Of a stretch of DNA of 64,000 bases, positions 7,979-16,405 are shown one piece after another. Every line of letters begins with the position of its first letter. Within the stretch, counting starts at the first letter, position 1. Made by a program: the position numbers and the translations under genes. Source of the DNA: Amycolatopsis nivea (GTDB lineage Bacteria > Actinomycetota > Actinomycetes > Mycobacteriales > Pseudonocardiaceae); the NCBI RefSeq assembly GCF_004522235.1, contig NZ_SDLT01000001.1:62001-126000 (forward strand), written 5' to 3'. Below the pieces are notes generated by a model. It had not been told where the DNA came from and did no database searches. It saw only the letters and a list, made by a program, of their open reading frames with translations.

Positions 7979-8848
7979 ATGACCACGAAGCCGCAGTTCG
8001 GCATCATGACCGCGCCGATGCAGACCAGCTACGCCGCGCTCCAGCAGGTCTGGCGTGAGGCGGACGCGATCCCGGCTATCGAGCACGCCTGGCTGTTCGA
8101 CCATCTCCTGCCGATCGCCGGAGAACTGGACGGCCCGATTTTCGAAGGCTGGACGCTGCTTTCGGCGCTGGCCGCGCAGACCGAACGGCTCAGGCTCGGG
8201 CTTTTGGTGACCAGCAACCGATTCCGCCCGCCGGCGATGCTGGCGAAGATCGCCGCGACCGTCGACGTCGTGTCCGGCGGACGGCTCGACTTCGGCATCG
8301 GCGTCGGCTCCCGGCCGAGCCATCCGCTGGCTCGCCGGGAGTACGAAGCGCACGGCCTGCCGTACCTGGAAACCGGCGACGCGGTGGGCCGGTTCGCCGA
8401 GGCGTGCACCGTGATCCGGAAGCTGTGGACCGAGGACAAGCCGTTCGATTTCGCCGGCGAACACGTCCAATTGACCGGTGCGTTCGGCAACCCGAAGCCG
8501 GTGCAGCGCCCGCATCCGCCGTTCGTCATCGGCGGCCGGGCCCGTGCGACGCTGCGGGTGGTCGCCGAGCATGCCGACGTCTGGAACATCCCGGGCGGGG
8601 ACATCGCGGACGCCGTCGAACGCAACGCGATGCTGAACGAGTACTGCACGGAAATCGGCCGCGACCCGGCGGAGATCACGCGCTCGATCCACCTGCCGGT
8701 GTCCTACGACGACCCCGCTCTCACCCGGGCGGCGATCGGGGAGGCGCTGGAGGCCGGGTTCAGTCACGTCGTGCTGGGGCTGTCCACGCCGTACCCGGCC
8801 GGGGTCGCGCAGTGGGTGGCGGACGAGTTGATCGCAAAGGCAGGCTAG
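7979..8848 (+). CDS. LLM-class (luciferase-like) F420/flavin-dependent oxidoreductase
   Basis: 289 residues from ATG 7979 (gaaagga upstream). The TIM-barrel pattern of luciferase-like monooxygenases is clear: WLFDHLLPIAGELDGPIFEGW, LRLGLLVTSNRFRPP, VDVVSGGRLDFGIGVG, the P/G-rich KPVQRPHPPFVIGG segment and WNIPGG. The family uses reduced FMN or F420; F420 use is common in this phylum, but the cofactor cannot be decided from sequence. It is co-transcribed with the hydrolase and so probably under the TetR regulator. Two further members of the superfamily lie at 18.5 and 23.7 kb. Confidence 0.9.
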   Translation: MTTKPQFGIMTAPMQTSYAALQQVWREADAIPAIEHAWLFDHLLPIAGELDGPIFEGWTLLSALAAQTERLRLGLLVTSNRFRPPAMLAKIAATVDVVSGGRLDFGIGVGSRPSHPLARREYEAHGLPYLETGDAVGRFAEACTVIRKLWTEDKPFDFAGEHVQLTGAFGNPKPVQRPHPPFVIGGRARATLRVVAEHADVWNIPGGDIADAVERNAMLNEYCTEIGRDPAEITRSIHLPVSYDDPALTRAAIGEALEAGFSHVVLGLSTPYPAGVAQWVADELIAKAG

Positions 8849-8856
8849 GCGGTTTC

Positions 8857-8967
8857 TCAGCGGGCGGCTCGCTGGAGCCGAAGCTGCCAGCTCAGCCAGG
8901 CGGCCGTGGGCGCCGGAACGGGTTCGGGTTCGCTGCCGGCCCGGTCCGGCGTCCACGTTCCGTCCAC
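8857..8967 (-). CDS. Possible 36-residue protein
   Basis: On the minus strand a short frame from GTG 8967 reads as a Pro/Glu/Ala-rich peptide ending in AAWLSWQLRLQRAAR. Codon third positions are strongly G/C and the composition is protein-like, but there is no good ribosome site before the GTG and no homolog I recognise. It would converge on the luciferase-like gene and be divergent from the cupin gene at 9000. It may equally be an untranslated gap. Confidence 0.25.
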   Translation of the reverse strand: MDGTWTPDRAGSEPEPVPAPTAAWLSWQLRLQRAAR

Positions 8968-8999
8968 GGGAGGAACCGAGTTTCCGCGAGAATGGCCCC

Positions 9000-9323
9000 A
9001 TGAGCGAACCCGCACCGAAGGTGCTCGACGATCTGCTGGCCCTCGCCCCGGTCGAGGAGGGAAAACTCGGCCACCACACGGTGCTCGACGCCGACGGCGT
9101 CCGGGTCATCGTGCTCGCGTTCGAGCAGGGCCACGTCCTCAAAGAACACCGCGCACCCCGCGCGCTCCTGTTGCAGGCCCTCGACGGGCATCTCCGGCTC
9201 ACCGCCGTCGGCCAGACCGTCGACCTGCGGCCGGGCGGGCTGGTGCACCTTCCGCCGTCGATGCCGCACGCGGTGGAAGCGGTCGCGGACTCGCGGTTGT
9301 CGTTGACCCTGCTTGGCGGCTGA
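9000..9323 (+). CDS. Small cupin-domain protein
   Basis: 107 residues starting at ATG 9000. It is a single small beta-barrel: LAFEQGHVLKEHRAPRALLLQALDGHLRLTAVG followed by LRPGGLVHLPPSMPHAVEA, matching the two cupin motifs. The metal-site histidines are partly kept (H in KEH and in MPHAVEA). Single-domain cupins of this size act as sugar or polyketide isomerases, small dioxygenases or sensors; nothing nearby narrows this. No signal peptide. Confidence 0.8.
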   Translation: MSEPAPKVLDDLLALAPVEEGKLGHHTVLDADGVRVIVLAFEQGHVLKEHRAPRALLLQALDGHLRLTAVGQTVDLRPGGLVHLPPSMPHAVEAVADSRLSLTLLGG

Positions 9324-9402
9324 AGCGCCCGCCTTCCGGTGGTCGACCGGAGGGGATCCGCCGTGCCAAGATGACGCGCCTGAACGAGAAGGGGGCTCGG
9401 CA

Positions 9403-10701
9403 GTGGTGCTTGAGCAGGAAGTGAACACGGCGGGGCGGATCCGGCGGGTGGCGCTCGCCAGCGCGATCGGGACGACCATCGAGTGGTACGACTATTTCGC
9501 CTACAGCACGGCGACCGCCCTGGTCTTCAACAAGCTGTTCTTCCCGTCGCTTTCCCCGGCGTCCGGCACGCTCGCCGCGTTCGCGACGCTCGGGGTCGGG
9601 TTCGTCGCGCGGCCGCTGGGCGGGATCGTCTGGGGCCACTTCGGCGACCGCGTGGGGCGCAAGGCGATGCTGGTCGCCTCGCTGGTGCTGATGGGGCTCG
9701 CGACCGCGGGCGTCGGCGTGTTGCCGACCTACCACCAGGCCGGCGTCATCGCGCCGGTGCTGCTCGTCGTTCTCCGGGTGCTGCAAGGGGTTTCGGCGGG
9801 CGGCGAATGGGGCGGCGCGGCGCTCATGGCGGTCGAGCACGCGCCCGAGGGCAAACGCGGCCGGTACGGGTCCTTCTCGCAGATCGGTGTCCCGGCCGGG
9901 CTGATTCTGGCGCAGCTGGTGTTCTTCGCGGTGAACAACTCGCTGTCTCCGGACGACTTCCGGTCGTGGGGCTGGCGGATCCCGTTCCTGGTCAGCCTCG
10001 TGCTGGTGGCGGTCGGGCTGGTGATCCGGCTGCGCGTGGAGGAAAGCCCGGTGTTCGCGAAGCTGCGCAGCAGCGGCGAGCGGAGCCGGCTGCCGATCGT
10101 GGAGGTGCTGCGCGCGCGGCCGAAGCAGGTGCTCGCCGCGGCGGTCAGCTTCATCGCGAACACCGCGCTGGGCTACATCTTCTTCGCTTACCTGCTGTCG
10201 TACGGCACTTCGGTGCTGAAGCTGCCCAGCACGACGATGCTGGTCGTGGTGATCGTCGGCAGCGTCGTGTGGCTGGTGAGCATCGTCGCGGCGGCGATCT
10301 GGTCGGACTCGGTCGGGCGGAAACCCGTCTACCTCGCCGGTTCCGTGCTGCTGGTCGTGTGGTCGATCCCGTTCTTCCTGCTCGTGGACACCGCACAGCC
10401 GTGGCTGCTGATCGTCGCGGTGGTGGTGCTGAACGTCGGCCTCGGCGCGACGTACGGACCGCAGTCGGCGCTGTTCTCGGAGCTGTTCGAATCCCGGTTC
10501 CGCTACAGCGGATCGTCGTTCGCCTACGCCGTGGGCGCGGTGCTGGGCGGCGGGTTCGCCCCGCTGATCGCGGCCGCGCTCCAGAGTTCGACCGGGACGT
10601 CGTTGTACGTGTCGCTCTACATGGTGGGCGTCGGCGTGCTCAGTCTCCTTGCGGTGCTGGCGTTCCCGCGCAAACCTCTGGTGCCGGTCACAGCAGAGTG
10701 A
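9403..10701 (+). CDS. MFS transporter of the metabolite:H+ symporter (MHS) family
   Basis: 432 residues from GTG 9403 (gagaaggggg upstream; the longer frame has no better start). The first membrane helix carries the MHS signature SAIGTTIEWYDYFAYSTATALVF, the 2-3 loop has the MFS motif GHFGDRVGRKAML, and helix 4-5 has VSAGGEWGGAALMAVEH. Twelve hydrophobic segments can be counted. The family includes dicarboxylate, osmolyte and shikimate carriers; the substrate is not predictable here. The last 14 bases overlap the end of the convergent SGNH hydrolase gene. Confidence 0.9.
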   Translation: MVLEQEVNTAGRIRRVALASAIGTTIEWYDYFAYSTATALVFNKLFFPSLSPASGTLAAFATLGVGFVARPLGGIVWGHFGDRVGRKAMLVASLVLMGLATAGVGVLPTYHQAGVIAPVLLVVLRVLQGVSAGGEWGGAALMAVEHAPEGKRGRYGSFSQIGVPAGLILAQLVFFAVNNSLSPDDFRSWGWRIPFLVSLVLVAVGLVIRLRVEESPVFAKLRSSGERSRLPIVEVLRARPKQVLAAAVSFIANTALGYIFFAYLLSYGTSVLKLPSTTMLVVVIVGSVVWLVSIVAAAIWSDSVGRKPVYLAGSVLLVVWSIPFFLLVDTAQPWLLIVAVVVLNVGLGATYGPQSALFSELFESRFRYSGSSFAYAVGAVLGGGFAPLIAAALQSSTGTSLYVSLYMVGVGVLSLLAVLAFPRKPLVPVTAE

Positions 10702-11878
10702 GCGGCACCGCGTCGGCCATCCGCTGGTACCCGGCGTCGTTCGGGTGCAGGTGGTCGCCGGAGTCGTAGGCGGGGAGCATCGCGAGCGGATCGGCGGGAT
10801 CGCGCACGGCAGCGTCGAAGTCGACGACGCCGTCGTAGATCCCGCTGGTCCGGATGAACGCGTTCACCGCCTGCCGGGTCTTCTCCAGCGTCGGGTCGTA
10901 GATCTTCCAGCCCTTGAACGGCGTCAGCGTGCCGCCGATGACCCGGATGCCCTGCGCCTTGGCCTGCGCGACGACCTGCCGCAGCGCGGAGACGATCATC
11001 GCCGGATCGGTCTGGTGCGGGTTCTGCTGGATGTCGTTGATGCCTTCGAGCACGATCAGCGTACGGACGTCTCCGCTGGTCAGCACGTCGCCGGCGAGCC
11101 GGGAGAGGGCGTTGCGCCCCGAGGTGCCGCCGTCGAGCAGCAGCCGGTTGCCGCTGATCCCGGCGTTGAGGACGCCGAGCCGCCCGTGCAGCCGGTCGCT
11201 CAGCAGGTCCGGCCAGCGGCGGTTCGCGCCGGGCGTGGAGTGCGCGCCGTCGGTGATCGAATCGCCGAGCGTCACGACGGTGCCGCGCGCGGGCCCGCGG
11301 ACGTCGACCTCGCTGACGTAGTGCCACACCGCGGTTTGCTCGGTGAAGGACGCGCCGGACTCCTCGGCCGCGAAGTCGCCGGCGCGGGTGAAGAACGACG
11401 TCTGCTGGGCGAGCGGATGGTAGGTGACCGGACCGGACGGCGTCGGCACGTACGTGGTCACGAGGAGGTCGGCGTCGGCCGGAACGCGCAGCCAGGCCGG
11501 ATCGCTCAGCACCTCGGCCCCGGGCGGAACGACCACAGTGGACTGTCCGCCGAACGTCAGCGTGCGCATCGTGCCGCCGGCCGCGCGCGGACCGTCGGCG
11601 GCGACGGCGAGCGTCACGTGGCCGAAGGTGAGCGGCGCGGTGCCGAAGGCGTTGGAAAGCCTTACCCTGGCCTGATTCCCGCCGGCGCTGGTGTGCACGA
11701 CGTTGCGGATCGAGTAGTTCGGATACCCCTGCGGCGTGTTCGCCACCGCGGCCGCGGGCGACGCCGCCCACGTGCCGACCCAGCCGTGCGCGGCCAGGTC
11801 GCCCTCGGCGCTGCTCGACGCGGTGACCGCGCCCAGCGTGAGCACGGCGGCCGTGCCCAGAATCAGGATCCGTTTCAT
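10688..11878 (-). CDS. Secreted SGNH/GDSL hydrolase
   Basis: 396 residues from ATG 11878. The start is set by a clear signal peptide (MKRILILGTAAVLTLGAVTA, cleavage near residue 25). After a beta domain (to about residue 190) come the SGNH blocks: GDSITDG with the nucleophile Ser, GISGN, the GIND block III, and DHLHPND with the catalytic Asp/His. It is therefore an extracellular esterase or lipase-like hydrolase of the family seen in many actinomycetes with a prepended jelly-roll domain. It converges on the MHS transporter, overlapping by 14 bases. Substrate unknown. Confidence 0.9.
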   Translation of the reverse strand: MKRILILGTAAVLTLGAVTASSSAEGDLAAHGWVGTWAASPAAAVANTPQGYPNYSIRNVVHTSAGGNQARVRLSNAFGTAPLTFGHVTLAVAADGPRAAGGTMRTLTFGGQSTVVVPPGAEVLSDPAWLRVPADADLLVTTYVPTPSGPVTYHPLAQQTSFFTRAGDFAAEESGASFTEQTAVWHYVSEVDVRGPARGTVVTLGDSITDGAHSTPGANRRWPDLLSDRLHGRLGVLNAGISGNRLLLDGGTSGRNALSRLAGDVLTSGDVRTLIVLEGINDIQQNPHQTDPAMIVSALRQVVAQAKAQGIRVIGGTLTPFKGWKIYDPTLEKTRQAVNAFIRTSGIYDGVVDFDAAVRDPADPLAMLPAYDSGDHLHPNDAGYQRMADAVPLTLL

Positions 11879-12016
11879 GGAGACACTGTGCGCGCGCCCG
11901 CGCGCCGCGGCATCCGCGGTCCCGGTCATCGGGTCGACAGAAAACCGGACAGGTTTTGCCTCCGGACGGGGGATACGACGGTGGTGGACCAGCCGAAAGG
12001 GGTTCACCATTGAGTG

Positions 12017-13567
12017 ATGACAGAATCACAATGGGTATCGTTGTCCGGAAGTCTGCGTCCCGCACTGGCCGAAGCCGAGGTGCTCGGCCCGCTCGACGCG
12101 GACGCCACCGTCACCGCGACCGTCGTCCTGCGGCGCCGCGCCGAACTGGATGTGGCCGCGCTGAGCGAGCCGCTCGCCCCGGAGGACTTCGCCGACCGCT
12201 ACGGGGCCAGCGCCGACGATCTCGACCTGGTGCGCACCGTCCTCACCGATGCCGGGCTCACCGTCACCGACACGCACGCCGGATCGCGCCGCGTCTCGGT
12301 CCGGGGCCCGGCGCGGGCGATGACGGCCGCGTTCAAGACCGAACTGAACCGGGTCCGCCACGGCGAGGCTGGCGAATTCGCCGCGCGCACCGGCGAACTG
12401 GAAGTGCCCGCCTCGCTCGGGGACGTCGTCGTCGCCGTGCTCGGCCTCGACGAACGGCCGCAGGCGCGGGCGATGTTCCGGCTGCACAAGGAAGCCGCCG
12501 GACAGGGCTACACCCCGGACCAAGTCGGCCAGCTGTACGGGTTCCCGGCCGACGCCGACGGCACCGGGCAGACCGTCGCGGTCATCGAACTCGGCGGGGG
12601 ATACAAGCCGGAGGATCTCCAGAAGTACTTCGCCGGCTTGAAGATCACCGAACCGAAGGTGACCGCGGCCGGGGTCGACGGCGGCAAGAACGCGCCGACC
12701 GGCGACCCGAATTCGGCCGACGGGGAAGTGCTGCTCGACATCGAGGTGATCGGCGCGCTCGCCCCGGGAGCCGCGCAGGTCGTGTACTTCGCGCCGAACA
12801 CCGACCAGGGCTTCCTGGACGCGGTGAGCACCGCGGTGCACGCGACGCCGACCCCGGTCGCGGTCAGCATCAGCTGGGGCCAGTCCGAGGACCAGTGGAC
12901 GCCGCAGGCCCGCACCGCGATGGACCAGGCGTTCGCCGACGCCGCGGCGCTCGGCGTGACGGTGTGCTGCGCGTCCGGCGACAACGGCAGCGCCGACGGG
13001 CAGACCGACGGGGCACAGCACGTCGATTTCCCCGCGTCGAGCCCGCACGCGCTCGCCTGCGGCGGCACCAAACTCGACGGGACCCCACCGTCCACAGTGA
13101 ACTCGGAAACGGTCTGGAACACCTCCGGCGGCGGGTCGACCGGCGGCGGCGTGAGCGACGCGTTCCCGGTGCCGGACTACCAGCAAGCCGCGGGCGTGCC
13201 CGCTCGGGCAGGCGACGGAAAACCGGGTCGCGGCGTCCCGGACGTGGCGGGCAACGCGGATCCGGCGACGGGGTACCAGGTCCTGGTCGACGGACAGCAG
13301 ATCGTCGTCGGCGGCACGAGCGCGGTTTCGCCGCTGTGGTCAGCGCTGCTGGCGAGGCTGGCGCAGTCGGCCGGGAGCGGCTTCGGACTGGTGCACAGCA
13401 AGCTGTACGCCGGAGTCGGCGCGGGCAAGGTGCAGCCGGGATTCCGCGACATCACCGAGGGCAGCAACGGCGCGTACTCGGCCGCCGCCGGCTGGGACGC
13501 GTGCACCGGGCTCGGGGTGCCGGACGGGGCGGCGCTGCAGAAGGTTCTGGGAGGTAAAGCGTCCTGA
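12017..13567 (+). CDS. S53 (sedolisin/kumamolisin-like) serine-carboxyl peptidase
   Basis: 516 residues from ATG 12017 (an adjacent GTG at 12014 is possible). Residues 1-150 are the pro-kumamolisin activation domain (APEDFADRYGAS...), residues 165-516 the protease. The catalytic set is visible: E237 and D241 (GEVLLDIEV), oxyanion D322 (ASGDNGS) and nucleophile S435 (VGGTSAVSP). A calcium site typical of the family (DITEGSNGAY...GWDACTGLG) closes the protein. No classical signal peptide, although these acid-active enzymes normally work outside the cell; export may be non-classical or the start misplaced. Confidence 0.92.
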   Translation: MTESQWVSLSGSLRPALAEAEVLGPLDADATVTATVVLRRRAELDVAALSEPLAPEDFADRYGASADDLDLVRTVLTDAGLTVTDTHAGSRRVSVRGPARAMTAAFKTELNRVRHGEAGEFAARTGELEVPASLGDVVVAVLGLDERPQARAMFRLHKEAAGQGYTPDQVGQLYGFPADADGTGQTVAVIELGGGYKPEDLQKYFAGLKITEPKVTAAGVDGGKNAPTGDPNSADGEVLLDIEVIGALAPGAAQVVYFAPNTDQGFLDAVSTAVHATPTPVAVSISWGQSEDQWTPQARTAMDQAFADAAALGVTVCCASGDNGSADGQTDGAQHVDFPASSPHALACGGTKLDGTPPSTVNSETVWNTSGGGSTGGGVSDAFPVPDYQQAAGVPARAGDGKPGRGVPDVAGNADPATGYQVLVDGQQIVVGGTSAVSPLWSALLARLAQSAGSGFGLVHSKLYAGVGAGKVQPGFRDITEGSNGAYSAAAGWDACTGLGVPDGAALQKVLGGKAS

Positions 13568-13592
13568 ATGGACAGTGGGGACCGGTCGGCGG

Positions 13593-13769
13593 CTACTGGC
13601 TGTCGCGGTCGAGGAGTTCGATGATCCGGCCGAGCGAGGCGTTCACCGAGGCGAAGCCCTGTCGCATCTCTTCTCGGAGGTCGACCTGGTCTTCGCGAAG
13701 CGCGTTGAGCGTGCCTGTGTGAGCGCATCCGCGACGAGCGGCGGGATCGCTCGCATCATCGTCAGCCAT
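13593..13769 (-). CDS. Small coiled-coil protein, unknown function
   Basis: 58 residues from ATG 13769. After an acidic, Ala-rich start the sequence LNALREDQVDLREEMRQGFASVNASLGRIIELLDRD has a regular a/d hydrophobic pattern and would form one amphipathic helix or coiled coil. Such pieces are common in small actinomycete proteins of unknown role. It converges on the peptidase gene (26 bases apart). Coding is supported by residue pattern and G/C third positions rather than by a recognised family. Confidence 0.5.
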   Translation of the reverse strand: MADDDASDPAARRGCAHTGTLNALREDQVDLREEMRQGFASVNASLGRIIELLDRDSQ

Positions 13770-13948
13770 GCCGTCGATACTACGAAGCCCGTGGCTGCTC
13801 ACCGCGGACCGGGCAGGCCGATCCGCACTGGCCCCGGCAGCCTGTGGCGACGGACGCGAAATCCGTCCACCGCGAGTTCGTCGTCGTTCGCAACCTTTCG
13901 CTCCGCTCGCCCGTAGAGGAGAGGGGAGCGAAAGGCGGGAGCGGACGG

Positions 13949-14449
13949 ATGCGCGGGAAGATCGTCGCGATCGTGCTGGCCGGGGCGGCTGTGGTCGCGG
14001 CCGGGTGCGGAGCGCCGGCGGAACCGGAGGCCCAGGCTGCCGGGCTGCCGCTGGCGCCGTCGCCGGAGCTGCCGACGCCGCCGGTGCGGCACACCCCGCC
14101 GAGCCCCTCGTGCTCAGTGGTCACCGGTGCGTGCGCGAGCCTCTCGCTGCGGCGCGCGTGGCTGATGGAGAACGGCAGGGCGGTGCGGTCGGTCCCGATG
14201 GAGCCGGGCGGGCCTGGCCAGCCGACTCCGGTCGGGACGTTCCGGGTGGCGTGGAAGGACCGCGTCCACCGCAGCGACGAGTACGGCGACGAGATGCCGA
14301 ACTCGGTGTTCTTCACCCCGGGCGGCATCGCGTTCCACGCCGGGCCGCTCGACCGTCCCTCGCACGGCTGCATCCACCTCGCCGACGAGGACGCGGCGCT
14401 GTTCTTCGACCGGCTGCCGGTGGGGGCCGAGGTCGAGGTGGACAGCTGA
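13949..14449 (+). CDS. L,D-transpeptidase lipoprotein (YkuD domain)
   Basis: 166 residues from ATG 13949 (gcgggagcgg upstream). Residues 1-19 are a lipoprotein signal peptide with lipobox VAAGC, so the mature protein is membrane-anchored outside the cell. A Pro-rich linker follows to about residue 55, then a compact YkuD catalytic domain with TPVGTFRVAW and the active-site motif FHAGPLDRPSHGCIHL (catalytic Cys in SHGC). These enzymes form 3-3 crosslinks in peptidoglycan. The domain is on the short side and lacks the Ig-like domains of mycobacterial Ldt proteins. Confidence 0.9.
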   Translation: MRGKIVAIVLAGAAVVAAGCGAPAEPEAQAAGLPLAPSPELPTPPVRHTPPSPSCSVVTGACASLSLRRAWLMENGRAVRSVPMEPGGPGQPTPVGTFRVAWKDRVHRSDEYGDEMPNSVFFTPGGIAFHAGPLDRPSHGCIHLADEDAALFFDRLPVGAEVEVDS

Positions 14450-14458
14450 CCGGCCGGC

Positions 14459-14872
14459 TCAGCCCGCCTGGCCGATGTTGACCATCCAGGAGATGCCGAA
14501 CCGGTCGGTGCAGGCGCCGAATTCGTCGCCCCACATCTGCTTTTCGAGCGGAACCGCCACCGTTCCGCCGTCGGACAGCTTTTCCCAGCAGCGGCGCAGC
14601 AGGTCGCCGTCGTCGCCGCTGAGGCTGATCGAGATGTTCGTGCCCGGGTTGTGCTCCATGCCGGGCGGCACGTCGGAGCCCATGAGCGTGAAGCCGTTCT
14701 CGCCCTCCAGCATCGCGTGCATGATGTTGTTCGCGTAGCCGGAGTCCGCGGGTGCGCCGGACTCTCCGAAGGTGTTCAGCGCCAGGTCGCCGCCGAACAG
14801 GTCGTGGTAGTACTCCATCGCCTCCCGTGCGTTGCCCGCGAAGCTGATGTACGGGTTGAGTCTCGAGGCCAT
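14459..14872 (-). CDS. VOC-superfamily protein (PhnB/glyoxalase-like)
   Basis: 137 residues from ATG 14872. It matches the PhnB-like group of vicinal-oxygen-chelate proteins: LNPYISFAGNAREAMEYYHDLFGGDL at the start, ADSGYANNIMHAMLEGENGFTLMGSD in the middle, and WGDEFGACTDRFGISWMVN near the end. Many members bind a divalent metal, but function is usually undefined (3-demethylubiquinone-methyltransferase-like is a frequent mislabel). No signal peptide. It converges on the L,D-transpeptidase with about 10 bases between. Confidence 0.85.
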   Translation of the reverse strand: MASRLNPYISFAGNAREAMEYYHDLFGGDLALNTFGESGAPADSGYANNIMHAMLEGENGFTLMGSDVPPGMEHNPGTNISISLSGDDGDLLRRCWEKLSDGGTVAVPLEKQMWGDEFGACTDRFGISWMVNIGQAG

Positions 14873-14972
14873 CGGGCCCTCCTCAGTGCTGGACGGACTC
14901 GTATCGTCGCAGCTCCGAAGGGGCGCGACAACGGGATCCAGCCCGGTCGGGCGACCCCCGTCGCGGGCGTGC

Positions 14973-15758
14973 TCAGGGGTCGCCGGTGAGCTTGTCGCGC
15001 AGTTGTTCGAGAGTCTGCGACAGCAGCCGGGACACGTGCATCTGGGAGATGCCGACCTGCTCGGCGATCTGGGTCTGGGTGAGACCGCCGAAGAACCGCA
15101 TCACCAGGATCGCGCGCTCCCGCTTCGGCAGTTCGCGCAGCAGCGGCTGGAGGGCCTCGTGGTTCTCGATGTGCTCGATCTCCGGGTCGTCGCTGCCGAG
15201 CGTGTCGGCGAGCAGCAGCGGTTCGGCGTCGTCGTGCACCGGCTTGTCCACCGACAAGGTCTGGTACGCGTGGCCCGCGACCAGCCCTTCGTGGACCTCG
15301 GAGAGCTCGAGGCCGAGGTGCTCGGCCAGTTCGGTGGGCGTCGGCGCGCGGCCGAGCGTCTGCGACAGGGTCGCCGAACCCCGGCTGAGCGCGAGGTGCA
15401 GTTCCTTGAGCCGCCGCGGCACGCGGACCGACCAGCCGGTGTCGCGGAAGTACCGGCGGATCTCGCCCATGATCGTGGGCACGGCGAAGGACAGGAAGTC
15501 CGGGCCGCGGTCCGGGGTGAACCGGTCGATCGCGTTGATCAGGCCGATCCGGGCGACCTGGACGAGGTCCTCGCGGGGTTCGCCGCGTCCGGTGAACCGG
15601 GTCGCGATGTGCTCGGCGACCGGCAGGAATTCGGTGACGAGCTGTTCGCGCAGCCGCGGCCGCTGCCCGTCGTCGGCGGGCAGAGCGGCGAGCTCCTCGA
15701 ACAGCGGCGCGGTGTGCGCGTATTCGTCACGGTGGCGGGTGACGGGCTGCTGGTTCAC
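14973..15758 (-). CDS. SigB/SigF-type (group 3) RNA polymerase sigma factor
   Basis: 261 residues from GTG 15758; the start overlaps the anti-sigma stop as GTGA, implying translational coupling. Region 2 reads FLPVAEHIATRF...REDLVQVARIGLINAIDRFTPDRGPDFLSFAVPTIMGEIRRYFRDTGWSVRVPRRL, the hallmark of the stress/sporulation SigB/SigF/SigG group. Region 3 follows, and region 4 ends with LTQTQIAEQVGISQMHVSRLLSQTLEQLR. The expected promoter is GTTT-N14/17-GGGTAT, and one very good match lies in this window (28215-28239). Regulation is by the neighbouring anti-sigma factor and probably the STAS protein at 17171. Confidence 0.93.
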   Translation of the reverse strand: MNQQPVTRHRDEYAHTAPLFEELAALPADDGQRPRLREQLVTEFLPVAEHIATRFTGRGEPREDLVQVARIGLINAIDRFTPDRGPDFLSFAVPTIMGEIRRYFRDTGWSVRVPRRLKELHLALSRGSATLSQTLGRAPTPTELAEHLGLELSEVHEGLVAGHAYQTLSVDKPVHDDAEPLLLADTLGSDDPEIEHIENHEALQPLLRELPKRERAILVMRFFGGLTQTQIAEQVGISQMHVSRLLSQTLEQLRDKLTGDP

Positions 15759-16207
15759 CCGCTCGCCTCCCGGTGCAGGTCGAGGTCGAGGGTCAGCGCG
15801 TACCCGTCGTCGGCGGCGTCCGGCACGCAGCGCGCGGACACGTTCGCGGCCAGCGTGGTCAGCACGTGCCAGCCGAAACTTCGCTCGCTCGGCGGCTCCG
15901 GCTGCTGGGTGCGCGTCTTGACGGTGAACCGGATCCCTTCGGGCGAGACAGTGAACTGGCAGGTCATCGCCGCCCCGGGGGCGGCCGTCGAAACAACCTG
16001 GGCGCACGCCTCGTCGACCGCCATCTTGGCGTCGGCGATGGCGTCGAGCCCGTAATCGGCCCGCGCGGCGACCGCCTGCGCGAGCATGCGGACAAGCGGG
16101 ATCTGGTAAGTCTCCGCCGGAAGCCGCAGCTCGATCACCTCGTCGAGCAAACGGTCCACGGCTGGCATGCCGCCGCTGGCGCGGCTGCCGGGTCCCTCGT
16201 CGTTCAT
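15755..16207 (-). CDS. RsbW-like anti-sigma factor with degenerate ATP-binding boxes
   Basis: 150 residues from ATG 16207. It has the GHKL-type layout of anti-sigma factors (LPAETYQIPLVRMLAQAVAA, then DAIADAKMAVDEACAQVV, a strand pair, and FGWHVLTTLAANVS). The N-box reads E-A-C-A-Q where RsbW has E-x-x-x-N, and I see no DxGxG G1 box before the FGWHV helix, so kinase activity may be lost. It is encoded immediately upstream of the sigma factor with a 4-base overlap, the normal arrangement for an anti-sigma/sigma pair. An alternative start is ATG 16168. Confidence 0.85.
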   Translation of the reverse strand: MNDEGPGSRASGGMPAVDRLLDEVIELRLPAETYQIPLVRMLAQAVAARADYGLDAIADAKMAVDEACAQVVSTAAPGAAMTCQFTVSPEGIRFTVKTRTQQPEPPSERSFGWHVLTTLAANVSARCVPDAADDGYALTLDLDLHREASG

Positions 16208-16216
16208 GGCTCCCGC

Positions 16217-16242
16217 ATACCCAGACGAGGCCCGATCGACAC
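16217..16242 (-). promoter_or_regulatory. Candidate SigB/SigF-type promoter of the anti-sigma/sigma operon
   Basis: On the minus strand GTGT (complement of 16239-16242), a 16-base spacer and GGGTAT (complement of 16217-16222) approximate the stress consensus GTTT-N14/17-GGGTAT. The -10 ends about 10 bases before the annotated start, so transcription would begin almost at the start codon (leaderless), or translation begins further in at 16168. It suggests autoregulation by the encoded sigma factor. Confidence 0.45.
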
Positions 16243-16350
16243 GTGCGCCAGGGATTCCGGTTTGTGCGCCGCGGCACGTTTACGGCGGGCTCGTGCCGGT
16301 CCGCGCCGGCTGCCCGGGTGAATCCGGCGTGATGCGCGCGGCGATTTCGC

Positions 16351-16376
16351 GTGACAAAACGCCGGACGTTGGGTAG
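16351..16376 (+). promoter_or_regulatory. Candidate stress-sigma promoter before the DUF151 gene
   Basis: GTGA (16351-16354), 16-base spacer, GGGTAG (16371-16376): a weaker version of the SigB/SigF consensus, with the same spacer length as the divergent candidate at 16217-16242. It ends 30 bases before the gene. If real, both sides of this divergent region belong to the stress regulon. Confidence 0.3.
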
Positions 16377-16405
16377 TCAGCAGGGAGGACCTTTTCGGAA
16401 GCGGG

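Noticed and set aside
14973-16277. Single 434-codon frame fusing sigma factor and anti-sigma region
   Set aside because: The anti-sigma protein is in another frame with full family features; the extension of the sigma frame through it has no fold pattern. The GTGA overlap marks two genes.
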